A stretch of DNA of 64,000 nt from the NCBI RefSeq assembly GCF_014805625.2, contig NW_023998417.1, positions 15,935,287 to 15,999,286 of the forward strand, in the 5' to 3' direction. The first letter of the stretch is position 1, and each line of letters opens with the position of its first letter. Both the position numbers and the translations under genes were made by a program. Source of the DNA: Glossina fuscipes (Eukaryota; Arthropoda; Insecta; Diptera; Glossinidae). Below the pieces are notes generated by a model. The model was given only the letters and a program-made list of their open reading frames with translations. It was not told the origin of the DNA and searched no databases. Below, one piece after another: positions 1 to 13,739 of the stretch.

Positions 1-298
1 GGAACGAAAAAGAACGATTTTGTGAAGCGAAGTCGTAGTAGAGAAGCGGCAGACTAACAGGCATACTGAACAAAAAAACCAAATGAAAAACATATTTATT
101 AAACGTCATGCATGAAGCTGCCATAAAAAATTTTCCACTTTCTTGTTGCTTTAGTTTTAAGATCTCCACGTTCACCAGAGCCATAAATGCAAGCGCCTCA
201 GCAGAAGTGAGAGTGTAAGTATATATCTTGCAAATTGTCGAAATTGTTGACATTGTGTTAAAACGGTTAACTTTTGGGGGTCAAACGTGTTTCCATTC

Positions 299-600
299 TT
301 ATACCCACCACTGAAAAATGAGGGCTATATTCATTTTGTCGAAACGTTTGCAACGCCCAGTAGAAAGCTCCAGAGATCCCACAAAATATTATATATATTC
401 TTGATCAACATCAAATTCTAAATCGATATAAACATGCCCCCTCTGAGTCTGTCCGTCTGTGTAGTGTGTATTTTAGACATTCTTCTGGCCGCAAAAATAA
501 GGTCATCGACTTGAAATTTACCAGAAACATTGGAAGTTCTTGCACGCAAGTTGACGTTGAAAATGGGACAAGCCCATCGCACTACGGAAACTGAGCACAC
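299..600 (+). repeat. DINE-1/INE-1-like element, copy A
   Basis: The copy opens with a TATACCC...GGGCTATA hairpin near 300-330, then 'ttgcaacgcccag', 'atatatattcttgatca', 'aaatcgatataaacatg' and 'gtctgtccgtctgt'. These appear in this order in the DINE-1/INE-1 family of fly Helitron-related non-autonomous repeats. The 3' part is diverged and the end is approximate. Confidence 0.7.
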
Positions 601-699
601 CTCTGTTTTTCAAAAGAAATAAAAAATTGATTTGTTGCCCGTTACTAACAAAACCACAGCAGATAAATATACAATGTATTTTTCAATAGCTTTATGGCA

Positions 700-960
700 T
701 GCAGAAGCAAGCTTCAACAAATCCATATAGTATATAAATTGTTGGTCAAATGCTAAATCGATATAAATATGTCCGCTTGTTCCGGTGTCTATCTGTCAGT
801 CTGCTCGACTATGTTGTATTTGTGACAAAACAGCTCCTCTTAGCAAAACTAGTGGTACCGGTTACAAATTTGGAAAAGAATTTGGAAGTAACTTAAACTT
901 CCTCAAGGACACACCTGCAACGCCCACCTTTTATTTTCAAAATAGAAAAAATCAGCTGCG
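700..960 (+). repeat. DINE-1-like element, copy B (degenerate)
   Basis: It shares 'gaagcaagcttc', 'gtatataaattgttggtca' and 'ctaaatcgatataaatatgtcc' with copy A, followed by a run of 'gtctatctgtcagtctg'. The head hairpin is not visible. It lies in the same orientation as copy A, about 100 bases downstream. Confidence 0.55.
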
Positions 961-1599
961 CCCACTCTAGAGAGTATGAAAATTTAGTTCTTTTATTTTT
1001 TTTTTGTCTTTTTTAGGATAATGGTAACGGGTATTAAAAATTCGGTCACAACCGAATATAATTTTTTTACTTATTTTGCTTCTTTCTTCGTTTTTCATTT
1101 GTTTTATTTCAGTCATTATCACCGCGGTAAAATTTTTTATATTTTTTACATTCAAGGAATATTTATTTGCGTTTAGAAGAAACGCAAACGGAATGATGGT
1201 TTTTGCCCTTATATGCTATGCTTAATATGTTTGAATAAAAGAAAAATAGAACGATTTTTTAAATTTTATTGAAAATCATATGTTTGTTTGTGGACATGTT
1301 CTACGAACCGGCTCCATTAATGTTAGAAGACAAGTGGAATCAATATATTCTCCGTCAAGAAATGCGAATGAAAAAAAATCACTTTCCTTCAGACTAATAC
1401 TAATGCTTTCCCTCTGTAATATCAGATAACATTAGACGAATATTTGCTTTGAGTTAAATCTCTGCAGTAATTGCACATTTTTCTGTCAACTACGACTGGA
1501 AGGATCGTCCATTTGGCACAATTCTTGAACTGAATCTTTTGCTCTAATAAGAAATAAAACTAAAAGTGTAGAGATATAAATGAAAGGCTAAAAAGGCTG

Positions 1600-1830
1600 G
1601 TGTTACAAATATGGTTTTGAAAAAATGTTTGCCAAAAGGAAGCTTCAGAGACTCTATAAAGCGCATATATTCGTGATCAATGACAAATTCTGAATTGACT
1701 AGAGCAAGTCTGTCCGTTCGTCGGTCTTTGTAGACGTGTTGCTGACACTCTTCTGATAACGAAATGAAGACTTGGTAAAAACGTTGAAAGTTCTTGCATA
1801 CAGTTTGATGACTTAACCACTAATAATAAA
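1600..1830 (+). repeat. DINE-1-like element, copy C
   Basis: It contains 'aaaaggaagcttcagagac', 'tctataaagcgcatatattc', 'gtgatcaatgacaaattct' and 'gtctgtccgttcgtcggtct' in family order. The portion around 1740-1800 also resembles copy A around 475-545, including 'gacactcttctg' and 'gttgaaagttcttgca'. Confidence 0.65.
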
Positions 1831-1839
1831 TTATCTACT

Positions 1840-2100
1840 AATAATGAATAAAGGGTTCACAACGCGGTAGATAGGTAGTGGTGATGCAAGTCTCGTCCCT
1901 AGCCGAATATAATTTCCTTATCGTTCCGAGTCTTCCAGAAAAACATAACTATGTTACGGGGAAGAAGCCAACAGTTTGCAGAGACCTTCGGCGTAAGCGA
2001 CGTATTACTCACTTAAGGTTATTCTCCAAAGATAATATTATTGACCCTTCGTTGAGCATACGGTATATCCGAAGCCGCCGATAGGTGTTTTATTAACACA
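1840..2100 (+). other. GC-richer stretch of unknown origin next to copy C
   Basis: The stretch is visibly less AT-rich than its surroundings. It holds a 68-codon open frame (1878-2084) whose peptide is basic and unlike any family I recognise. It may be repeat-derived because it directly follows copy C. No splice sites of note frame it. Confidence 0.2.
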
Positions 2101-2724
2101 ATATATATACATTCTCTTTGCCGATTCCTTATGTCCCTTAGTTTGCAGTTTAATTGACACTTTTACATTGTGCATGTGTAAAATGTGCTATGCCGTTAAA
2201 TGATATTTCAAAGTTACTTATAAAAAATTTCTATTGCATTAAGTTTTTCAGCAAAATGCATTTACATGAAGAAATAAATTTGAAGCGTTAAAATGATTTT
2301 AATAATATTATCACACCCGAAATAAGTATCAAATTACTTTTTAAAAGCATTCGCATAATTTTTTAATGGAAAATGTTAATATGAAACAAGAAAAAAGCAA
2401 AGATTTCTTTTCCTTTTTTAAGAGTAATAAGTACAAGGAACTATGTAAAAAAAGCAAAAAATGGAAAATTTTATAAACGTTAGCTGATGTACAAAAGATT
2501 ATTTGATTAAGGGAATGAAGTGAGGATCAGGTAAGCCTTTATATATACAGAAAGGAAAAAGTGTGGCTTAAGGTTAAGAAGGTGTTTGTGTGAAACTCTA
2601 TTTCGTGTTTTCGCATTTATTTATTCTTTCTCTTTGCCTTAAATTCTTAGAGCATGTTTAAATGATTTGCTTTGCGTTGGCTGCTCAGGCGTCTATTTAT
2701 ATTCTACACCATTTGTCGTAGAGA

Positions 2725-2915
2725 GAATGTGATGTTTGCGCAGAAGTATGTAACATCCAGAAGGGTTTAAGGTAGAAGGGTTTCTCATTACACGGATCGA
2801 TTCAGTATAATTTTCTGAATATTTCTAAAGCATATCCGCCTGTCTGCCTCTCCGCCTAAGTATTTATCTGTTCAATCTACAGAGATATTTTGACGACATC
2901 GTGTAAACTGACATG
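2725..2915 (+). repeat. DINE-1-like element, copy D (second subtype)
   Basis: It carries 'agtatgtaacatccagaagg', 'atccgcctgtctgcctctccg' spread over 2836-2857, and 'tgttcaatctacagagatat'. This wording is nearer the tephritid/Drosophila subtype and resembles the copies at 19.2 kb and 55 kb. Ends are approximate. Confidence 0.5.
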
Positions 2916-5900
2916 TTGTGACATGTTAATATGAAAAAAAAACTGAAATTTTTAAAATTTCTCGCTGTTTGCTGAGCAGTAGTATTTTTTTAAAATATAT
3001 TGATGTAAACATAGAATGAGCCGTTTTTTTCACCACCTTCCTACGAATGGTAAGCTTTTATATAACATAAGAATTATTACCAAATTTAGATCGCGTAGGT
3101 ATATTTTCTCGATTTGAAACCTAAACTACGGCTTCCATGGAAAATATGTCTGCGCAGAAACGGCTGCTTTGCAAACAAGATATAATGTTTGGTATTTTAT
3201 CTCGAAAGTAGTGGAAGAAATGTGCCGGTCGCCGTCGTATAGAGTAATCCATTGTCGTACCTGCCCGACCATCATACTTTCACTTGCTTTTACATTTTTT
3301 GCTCTTATTACTTAGACCAAATGTATCAGCTTTACTAAAGAATTTTATGCCAATTGAAACTCTCTGACTATGTTTGTGTATGTCTAAGATTTGTTCTGTT
3401 GTAAAGCAAACTCATTGTTGGATCTTTATAAATCGCCATCCTTGTCGGCAACAATCAACAGTCAATTCAAGTTTCAAGAAAAGAGAACAAAAAACGAAAC
3501 AAATAAAGCAATGAAAAGGAGAAATAGAAGCAAGCGAGAAAGCAAAATTTTTGCTAACGCAAACTCCATTTAATCTTGGTTTACATTAAGTGCAACGTGC
3601 AAATTTTATTTATAACGACAATTAGCATACCCAACACCACTTAAGGTTTAAAGTGCATGCAATATCTGATAATACTTAACTTTTCAAATCAACCGACATG
3701 GAGTTCCCTAGGCATGTATTAAACCGTATGTCTTGAAGACGTTCCTTGAAAATGGAAAATTTTCGGATTCTTTTTGACATGTCAGCCATTTTTTAACTTT
3801 TTCTGTTTAACCGAACCAAAAAGTCTATAACAAATTTTAATTTCAGTCCTCATTTTTCGAGTATAACCAGAAAATTTGCCTCTATGTGGCACTCTTTGAT
3901 GGAAACAGATATATTAATTAGTTAAACATTTGCACAACATTAGTTCACAATATCGTACACTTTGTCATTATTACTAGAGCTTTATACCCTTCCTGACATA
4001 ATTCTGTATTATCTTCTGGCTTTGTCGACACTGTTTTCGAAAGCCTGTAATCCTTGCAAATTAAATGTGCCTAAAATTTGCATCGTTTTCTGATACACTC
4101 CGAGTTATTCGTTTTTACAAGGTGGTTACGCTTTCTGATTAGTATGCTATTATCTGGTGGATTGCATTGGCAAATGCTTTGAAGCGTGTCTCCTCAAAAC
4201 AATAAAAGTATCCTCCTAACGTTAAGAGTTCTTGGCAGCAAAAACTTTTTTTATGCGTTCATATAAAAATTTTAAAATATGTACATAAAAAAAAAGAAAT
4301 TCGCACGAAAACATTTCATATAATTTATAATAGCACCCTCAACAAAAGCAACAATAATAGCTGGAGTTCTTTGAAAAAGGGAAAAAGAACATTTTCTTAG
4401 GAGGTCGATTCTAATCAAGTTTTGGGTGTCTATTGTGCTCACTCGTTCATTATGAAAACTGCTTCAGTTTAGTTAACTGATTCCTTTTTTCCTCTTCGTG
4501 TTTATCAATGTGCCAAAGTGTCAGCCAATACGTCGGCTGCATTTTTTTTCATTGTAAAATTTTCTTTAAGAAATTTTAACCAATTTTTCTCTGCTAGATA
4601 AGTAAACGTTTCCTTGTTTTGGAAGTCATTATTCCAAATATTAATATATTCTCCTTTGTTATATTTTAATTTTATTTATATATGAACTGTTTTATTAAAT
4701 TAAACTATGGCATGTAAATTTTGCTTAACCTCCTTAACGTCTTTACATCTGTCTTTGTTTGGCTCACGTCTGGCTTAATCACGTAGCACTCTTTTTTTTT
4801 AAACAACTCTACGAACGTGCTTCAAATGACTTTAGGAAAAACTTAACTTACTTGACTGAATCTTCTATTCCATCGTAAGCAAGTAAAGGTTTCCTATTAC
4901 ATGTGATGTTAGCGATCGCACTTTTCGTATGTGCGTTCTTCCAAGGTGACTGCTTATATCGTCCAGCAGTGAACATTTGTCTACTCATGCATGGTTGGCA
5001 TTAATTTTTTTCGCTCGGAGAAAACCAAAAAGACTGATCTGGGATTCCATAAGCTCCATATTTTTTATGCCTTATTTTTGGGACTTTAAAACGGTTCAGC
5101 CTAATGCCGGGTTAGAAGACTCAATATTCGCAAGTATTACGGCTGTTTGGGATTGAAAGTGAACTGCTTTTACGCATTTCTCTTAAATTCTAGGTCTTGC
5201 CCTTTTAATCGGGAGTCCTGACGTGTAGCACAACTTCATTAATGGCGAGTGGCGATTTGAGTTTAAAACCATCTGCATTTGGTAGACTTTAACCTTAGGG
5301 TTTTTTAATTTCTTAAAATTGAAGTTTCAAATACAGATTTTATTCGAATACGAATCATTTTGCATTCATTAAAACCCAACAACGAGATATAACGAAACAA
5401 TGGTATACACATTGACTATTAATGATGAAAAACTTTGAACACGTTAGGGTTATTAAGGTTGTAAGTGTCGCCTTTCGTACTTGAATGAGACAAAGAGCCC
5501 ATCAATCCATGTTATCCACACCGTAAATATTTGGTTTAAATATTAAGAGCGTTTGCTTTACGTCAAACAACGACGACAACAGCAAATGGTGACAAAATGG
5601 TGATGACACCTATTTGTTGAGGTTTTCTTCTTGATGTTGTTATTGCTTAAAACACGCCTGTTTAATTTTGCATTTATTGTATTTTTCATAAGTGCTTTTT
5701 TATTGAACACATGTCACTCATAGATAAAAAGCCCCACTTTTTGTGCGATAGTGCACAAAGTATATGACAATGGTGATAGTAGTTGTTATGCCTGTTATTG
5801 TATTGGTTTCTTCTTTGCGGTAATGAATGCAGGGGGACACGTTTGATAATGTGCTTCAGAGAAGTCAACCGCAAATACTCACTCGCTCAGCTGGTCACAC

Positions 5901-7811
5901 ATAAAGGTCTGCAATGGTAATGATAATGAAATAATGACTTTCACAGAGGAGCTCATTCTTCAATACCAATATAGATAGACGATGCGCTTACCAAGCACAA
6001 ATTTTTGGACAAACATATCCGTGTACATGTGCGCAAAAAACATGTATAGGTGTAGCTAACAGGATGCATCAGTCAACCAGAATGTGAGAAGTGTGAGTGA
6101 TTATAAATTGTATGGCATTAATGTTCGTACTTTAGTATCAACAACTAAATTAATGTTATTGTTAGTTGTTGATAATATATACACTGTTGTTGCTTTCCTT
6201 CAATTTTTATAGTACTTGTTTAATTTGTTATTTATCAACAATGTTGTTGATTGCTGGCTTAACAGCGAAATTTACATCGTTTCACTTATTATGAAACATA
6301 AAGAGAAAGATATACGGACATTAACGTTTTCAGAGAATAGTGTAAAAACTCTTAGCGCTATGTTCTTTATTTAATAGAAGTCATTCAATTTTTTCAGAAA
6401 AGTATTCTTATTACGATTTATATAACATTCATTGGTTTTTGACGGAAGTGATGAATGTAAACTGCAGAAAAACTTATTGCATGTGTATAAAGCTTTTTTG
6501 TAAATTTACTTTATCCATAACACCTGTATTGCAACATGCATGCAATCTCTGAATTCAGGCGAATGTTATGATTTTTAATGCGTTGACGTTACAATAGATT
6601 CGAGTTTGTGTTGCTATTTTCTCAGCAGTCTATAAAAACCTAAAAACGCTGCACGCAATGCAATAAACTGCCAGCTTGTATAAAATGTTTTTCAGAAAAA
6701 CTGAAACAACAGAAATGTAATGGAAATAGGCAAGTGTTGTGGGACTCTTTGAACATCTCATCTTCGCTCCCAAAACCTTTGAAATTTTCTATGATTTTCG
6801 CTACTATTATGCCACCATTTCCAATATATTTGTAGAATGCGCTTCTTCGTAGCCCGTGCTCTCTCTTTTGCCAATTCCAATCTATTCTAATAAAAATCTC
6901 GTAAAGCCGAGCGAATGTTCGTCGGTTCATTAAAACTTCTAGAACTAAAGAAGAAAGAGAAAAATCATTTGTAAAAAGATGAGAAAACGAAAGGTTGAGA
7001 TACTTCCCCAAGTAGGAGATGCTTAAACTTAACTATGTGCTAAAAATTAGAGAAATACGTTTTTTACCGTCATTCGTTTTTAAATACTTTAGATCGTATC
7101 TAACTATCTTTTTAGTCTAACAATAATAAAATTCGAATTTAATTTTACAAGCCTCCTACTTATCCTACTTCCTACTCTTACGTGTTGCATCTTTTACAAA
7201 ATTCGTCCATTTTTGCAGAAATATACAAAGCTTTAAGCGAACATATAATAAAATCCCACCTGACATTTAGAGCTTGAGTCCCAAACTATTACAACCCACT
7301 TTCAATGTCAAAATCAAACCGAGAACATATTTTAATTTTTTCTTACATTCATAAAATATAAGCAATATAAGCCGGTACGAGTAGAGCCATAAATTCACTT
7401 TCTTATCAGACGCGAATATGTAATAACGTGCAACGTGCAGTCATACACACTCAACAGATCACATCTACTATAAACAAAGGCCAACACTTTTATAAATAGC
7501 ACCAGAAAACAATCATAACCAACACTAAATAAATAAATAAAAAATCTTCTATGTATGTGTCTGCTCCTCAGAGACAAGTGACAAGTGAGAAAAAATTTAT
7601 ATCAGCATAGAGGAAAAGATGTAGAATCAAGAAATAAAAAAAAGAAAATCAAAGCAAAACAAACCGGACTATTTGTCACCAAGAATAAAGCCATTTATTA
7701 CACATCATAAAACATGTATTTATCTGCTAAATATATGTATGTAACGCAAAAAATGCAAAACAACAACAATTGCAATTGAAGGCTAACACTGCTGCTCTTT
7801 GTCATGGCGGC

Positions 7812-7838
7812 GATGATGACGATGACGATGACGATGAC
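7812..7838. repeat. (GATGAC)n microsatellite
   Basis: Tandem GATGAC units with minor variation sit in a GC-richer patch that also contains 'gctgatagcgctgcag'. Confidence 0.85.
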
Positions 7839-8350
7839 GCTGATAGCGCTGCAGTGTATGCTAAAGCTATGCTCAGGAAAAGAGGGACCAAACTCATGTA
7901 AATCCCAAATGACTTTAAACGTGCATACGGATCGTTTATGCGTACACTCTCTTATTTATAAGTGAATGAGTGCATGCATGTACGCGTTCAACTCATTCGT
8001 ATACCATGACAAATCCTCCGAAGCCATCAGTTTTCTGCAAAATAGGTTGTATGCTGATTGTTTTTATGCTTCTGCTGCTCGTGATGTTGGTTGACGCTGC
8101 TGTACATGAGCTATTCTTTTATATCTTATTTTTCCCTTTTTTTCTGCATCCTAGCATGCAATACAACACTTGCCAAATGGCAGCACAAATGCTGTTGGTT
8201 TTGCCACTTTCAGTCTCATATGACCGACAGGACAAAAACAACAACAACATCGATAAACTATTGCTTCGCATAACACACCGCAGTTATTGCCACATTAAAA
8301 TGAAATAAAAATAAGAGAAAAAGCTGAGCAATGCCCATAAATCATATTGC

Positions 8351-8366
8351 AAAAAAAAAAAAAAAA
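8351..8366. repeat. Poly-A tract
   Basis: A run of 16 A residues. No retroelement body is recognisable upstream, so I treat it as simple sequence. Confidence 0.8.
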
Positions 8367-11300
8367 TACATGCATAGCATACTATGTTATGTACGATTGT
8401 GCATATAGCGCAATGAATGCAGGGACAGTGGTAAAAATTTTAAACTTGTCCTAGGCTACCGTTCATAATAGGTGGGTACACAGCTATGTAGAGAGACAAA
8501 TGTGCGCAACGATAATCAAACAATTTTATGACACAATAGCAAATATTTTATATCAGTTGCCATAAATTACGCATACGCCGAAAACAGAGATATAGAAAGA
8601 AAGAACGCAATTGGAAAATTTGTTATAAATTTAAGAAAAAAGGTTTTCTGGCTACTGTTTCAAATGATTATTTATCTGATGATAGCATATTGTCTGTGTA
8701 ACTATTTTGTTTAGTCAATTAACCCAATATTTGAAATTTTTCTTCTTTACTTCTTCAAAGCAACGTTTGCGTTCACTTTCTTATTGATATAAAAGCAAAG
8801 CATGTAAAAATTAGTTGCCAATGGTCGTTATAACCATCGATATTAGTAAGCTTATGTGAGCGTTTATGCAAATTTATGTGCAACGCTAATGAAATAATTT
8901 ATGACGTTTTCAATTTAATCACAGCAATCACTGTAAATCATAAAAATTTATGTGTTCAGTATTCAGCAAATTTGTACTCGTTTTGCATTTAAAAACTTTT
9001 TCTCTTTCCAACCTTGCGATATATTAATTGTTTTGGGGCACTTGTAGCGCGCTCAGAGAAATGGAAATATTCTTAATCGAAGTCGAAGCATTCACCCATC
9101 ACCGATCCGAACATAACCTTGTCTTTTTCCTATTCGCAGAGCAGGTTTTAAAATTAATGCCACCTTTCGACGGAGTAGTCAGTATAATCTAAAACGATAA
9201 AACATTTCTGAATTGACTTAACTTTCAGTAACTACTCTTCATAAAAAAAAGTCCAATGGAATTAAAAAAATTAGCACACTTTCACTGATGAGTGTCCAAG
9301 ATTCGTTTTAATGCGTTTGAAGTTTTTCTTACTTGTTCTCAGCTAAAAAGAAACAGGCTCGTCTACTACTGTAAGCAAACCAAACACTACTAAGTGCACT
9401 AGAAACAATGTGAGGAAGCAAACAGGTGTGATGCAGAACAAATACTGCATGCCGATGTAAACGATACGAAAATCATGAAGCGTGAAATAGAGTATTGGGT
9501 AGAAATACAATGCAAGAAAAGCCACAGATCAGCAAATTTCATGAGCCTTAATGTCAACCAAACGTAAAAGTTGATTTTGGATATCAACTGCATGTTTGCA
9601 ATTCAGAATATTCTGAACAAGATTCCGAAACTGTGTTTTAAACAAATATATAAATCGAGAAATAGTGCGAGTGATAAAATCAAAAAAAGCCTATTTGCAA
9701 ACAATTATCCTTCCATTCGTCTATTCTGCTGCAAGACAGAGTAGAGAAGAGACAAGACTACCATATGAGATCAAGTCCTAGCACTGTTTGATCATATCTG
9801 GCCACTTCCAATCTAAAGAAAAAGTTCTTTCTTCCCAAAAAAGAGAGGGTAATAGCAAAACTACATATTAACCTTAAAAGCAACTAAACCATGCAAGCTC
9901 AACTCAACATCTTTTGGCTCTGCAAACCTTTTAAATAAGTGAGAAATTTCTAGTTATTTTTATGCAACGAACATACTCTGTAATGCCAAAAGCCAATGCG
10001 GGCATTTAGTAAATAAAATGGATCTCTATGGATCTCTACGCAACGCAAATGCATCCCTTGGGGCGTTCTTCATTGTTCTTTTATAGAAAGGTAAAAGGCG
10101 AAGATTACACCGTTTTCCGTAGATAGAGACACACTTCGAACAGGGTGGTACGAAGAATATAGTCGTGCCCGTTGCAAAGAGAGCGATCAGAGTTTGTGTG
10201 TTCGCCAATAGTTTATAGAGAAGTCCTTGCAATCGTGGTGCATGTAGCAAACTTTGTTTGACACTAGAAGCTGATGTAGCAAACACTTTCACGAATTTTT
10301 CTTTCAAAAGTAAAAGCGTTACAACCATATTTTGCACATTTTTATTTATATTTATCTTCTAAAAATGATGAAACGAAAAAAATTTATAGAATTTTTAGCG
10401 AATATAATTAAGTCTCAACCCTCAGTTAAACAAGCATTAAAACGGACAAAGGGAAAGAAAGAGTTAGAGATATAGATAGAAAGCAACGCGAAAAGAAAAA
10501 GTTTGTGTAATTCCTCCATAAAAAGAAATTAACATAAATTTTTCTAAAAAAATGTTGTGACGAGATTTATATGTACATGACGTTAACATAAGAAATGCGC
10601 GTAACTGGAGTTAAAAAAAAATTAAAAGACAGATAGCGCAGAAGAAAAGCAACACGAGATAATATCGTAGCATTAATATGGATCAAATGAACTTAAAAAA
10701 AAAAAAGAAAAAATATCAGAATAAACGTTAACGGAAACTAAAGCATGATTTTAAAAAAAAGCGACAAAAGTAGAAGCAAGATGAAGAAAATACGTGCGCT
10801 GACGAGGGTTTCTCTTTTTCTTTCTTTTGACTTCATTTTAGAGAGACGTGATGAGGGATTAACAAACTCTTCTAAAAAGCATGCACTTGTGTTCGTGCTT
10901 GTGTATTCAGCTCGACGAATGTGTACTAAATTAAACCTTTGGTTGTTTGTATTATTTGGAACTGGGCATCTCTTCAAACCAAAAACATTGGAATTTGAAC
11001 TTGGGTTACTAACGCTCACTGTCTGCCTTCTTCACGGATCAAATTTGAGTAGAAAATAAAAGTTCTTTAAAAAAATGCAATGTTTGTATTTTTTTTTTTT
11101 AATTAATGACCGTCGGAATTTCAGATATGCACATCTTATGTCAACCGTAGTTATATTTTGCACTATTGGGGTTTTTTCACGCAATTGCAATAATTAAACG
11201 CATTGCTATTTTAAAACGAATAGCATTTTCAAGATGAAGCTTAAATCGTATTTCCAGCTATGAACATAAACTATCAGGAAACCTTAAGGAAAGCAAAGAG

Positions 11301-13680
11301 TCTACTTTACGGGTAACAGACTTTCTGATGACGTCGTGCTGGCTGGTAGAGGTAGAAAAGAAAGCTGTGTGCAGCAAGCTCTGCGATATTTGTCTGACAT
11401 TACGTTTGTAATGCCTTTAGTATTAATCTTGTAACGACTTTACGTTAAATCATTGTTAATCAATTATAATTTCTTTTACGCAATCTTTACAACAAAAGAA
11501 GAAAAAAAAATATTAAATTTCTTGAGGTTTTCTGTTGCATGTTGCCGATGATTTATGTAGATGACTTTAAATTATTAATTCATAATTCTCTCGTATTAAT
11601 AAAAGTTATCGTATGTCACACAAAATATATGGACTCATACCGTTATGCGCATATCTTGACATGTGAGCGCTATGGATTTTAAAAATGATTTACAACGCAA
11701 TTATTCAGCTGAGTTTCATTGAGAAATCAGTAAAAAGAAAATAAAAAACGAAAATTATATGAGCTATAATAACATCTAGATATTTTAATACCCAACAAAC
11801 TTTACGCTTTATCACACAACTTTAATTAGCTTACTTCGTTACGCTTCGGACACTTGAAGTATTGAAAGAGAAACTTTAAATTACCTCAATTTTTGTACAC
11901 GATTCAATAGAACTTAGCAAGAACGACGGGCTTTGATTTGACGGACATATATTTCTATTGACCTTACATTTTAAAATAAATTTATAGTTACACCTTCACA
12001 CACAGTCGGCGACTGCACGTTTATAGGCCTCATGCATCAAAAATGTTTTTGAAGAATGAAAAAATTTTTCCACATCAATGGGTCCTATATCATTTACTTT
12101 TAATCCGTTTCCCTCCGGTACATTACCAGCAGTGTGCTATACAGTGCTATAAAACTTTTTGCATCGAAACTTAATTCTCTAATTTGATCATTTTTAAAAA
12201 CTCTAGACAGTGGAAATTTTAAATTGAAATAAATGATTTTTTATTTTACTTTACATTATAAACAAAGCAAGACTAAGCGTACATGTTACATTATCGGCGC
12301 TCAGAAATCCTTTAGCATGTATTTTTTGTACGTTTTATCGTCTTATTTTACAGACCGTCTCCGAAAGTATGAGTAAGCTCGCCTTGCTCGAAAGCACCAA
12401 AGAATTATCCCTAATAAGTCTTTCTCTTACCACTCATTTCATCTTAGTTTTCTTTTTATTTTCACTATTTTCCCAATCATTTTCGTCCAAGCATCTTGTG
12501 AACATTATGGTCACATTATCGTTTCCCTTTTCCGGTTTACATTTTTCTCATCGCCAAAGACATGAAGGAGAAACGTAGACTGAAATCAATCGTTTTTTTC
12601 CAACAGCAAAAGTATTATACAAAAAAAAAGGGAGCAAACAAAATTGCATAATGGTGTTATCAATATCGATGTAATACTTGTCTTCAGACATAGCTATGCT
12701 TCCCCATGATATTTTCATTTTCGCTTTTACTTTCTTTCTTACATTCTTCTCCACCTTACGAGTCTTAGTATTAATTGCATTAAGTTTGTATAGCATATAA
12801 AATCATTGTTCTTAGGATGAGAAGTATGCAACTCTCCTCATTAGGATTGCAACATTTCCAACTATCGACCCGACATCGAATAGGGCACATACACACATTC
12901 GAGTACCGTGAGCGTACAACTCACCTTGATCTTTTCTTCTTTTCTTATGTCGAATATCAGAAAACTGTAGGAAGAAAAATTCCAATCCAATTCAATTCTT
13001 AAAAGTCAAATTTGAGATAGAGCATAATGCAATAACAATTATAACAACTATAACAAGTATGCGTTGAAAACGACGATTTTTCCAGTAAATATTTAATTTA
13101 AAGTTAAACGAATTTTATACATATGCGTATTGTAGTTGAGGTGAGCTCAAAATTCGTCCTCCGAAGAAGCAAGTGGTTTCACTGCTTATGTGCTTTCAAA
13201 CTAATTTTTATTTTATTTTTTTATATTCTTTCTATCACTTTTTGTAAATCATCGATCATTGTCATTGGACTAAACGAAGAGAAACTTTATATAAATTATT
13301 TCATTAATTTTGTGCGCACTTCTTGACAGAAAACTTTCAAAAGTTAGATTAAAATTTTTCAGCAAACTATTTAACAAACAATGTATTGAAGGTTAAAAAT
13401 AATATATTCAATAAGGAGTAATCAGACTTCGCAATGCCAGCGAGTGTTTTTTTAAATTGAAATTAGAACAAAATTTTAGATGGCGTAATAAAAACCGCAA
13501 TTGCGGTTACAAACGAACGCACGGAAGCTGCTTTTACTATTTGATTTTTCATAAACTGAAACGTCTCTCTTTCTGCATTTAACTACTAAAAGTTGGAAAC
13601 ATTTTTTTCTAATTCAATAAATTTTTCTTCCTCTATATTTAATTACAGTAAAAAACTGCAACTTTTATTGCATAAGCAAC

Positions 13681-13739
13681 ATGGAGAGAATTGTTTATTT
13701 CTTAACTGTAGAAAAATATCAAGTTTATTCTCCCTACAA
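13681..13739 (+). other. Possible short initiating exon
   Basis: An ATG in a near-ideal fly context (AGCAACATGG) opens a frame beginning MERIVYFLTV. It runs 20 codons to a stop that straddles a CAA|GTAAGTA donor at 13739/13740. The -1 base of the donor is A rather than G. No partner exon was found, and a frame this short is not significant alone. Confidence 0.12.

Noticed and set aside
2500..2540. CAG|GTAAGC donor at about 2531
   Set aside because: The preceding sequence has stops in all useful frames and no convincing acceptor. Such donors are expected several times per strand by chance.
6640..7011. 123-codon minus-strand ORF
   Set aside because: It is opened by TTG, not ATG. No family is recognisable, and one frame of this length is expected by chance in 64 kb at this AT content.
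7970..8308. 112-codon plus-strand ORF with a hydrophobic signal-like stretch
   Set aside because: The hydrophobic run comes from T-rich DNA. There is no cleavage-site context, homology or splice support.
10738..11059. Overlapping 93- and 104-codon ORFs on opposite strands
   Set aside because: Low-complexity Lys/Leu/Ser-rich translations. At most one could be real, and neither has supporting features.
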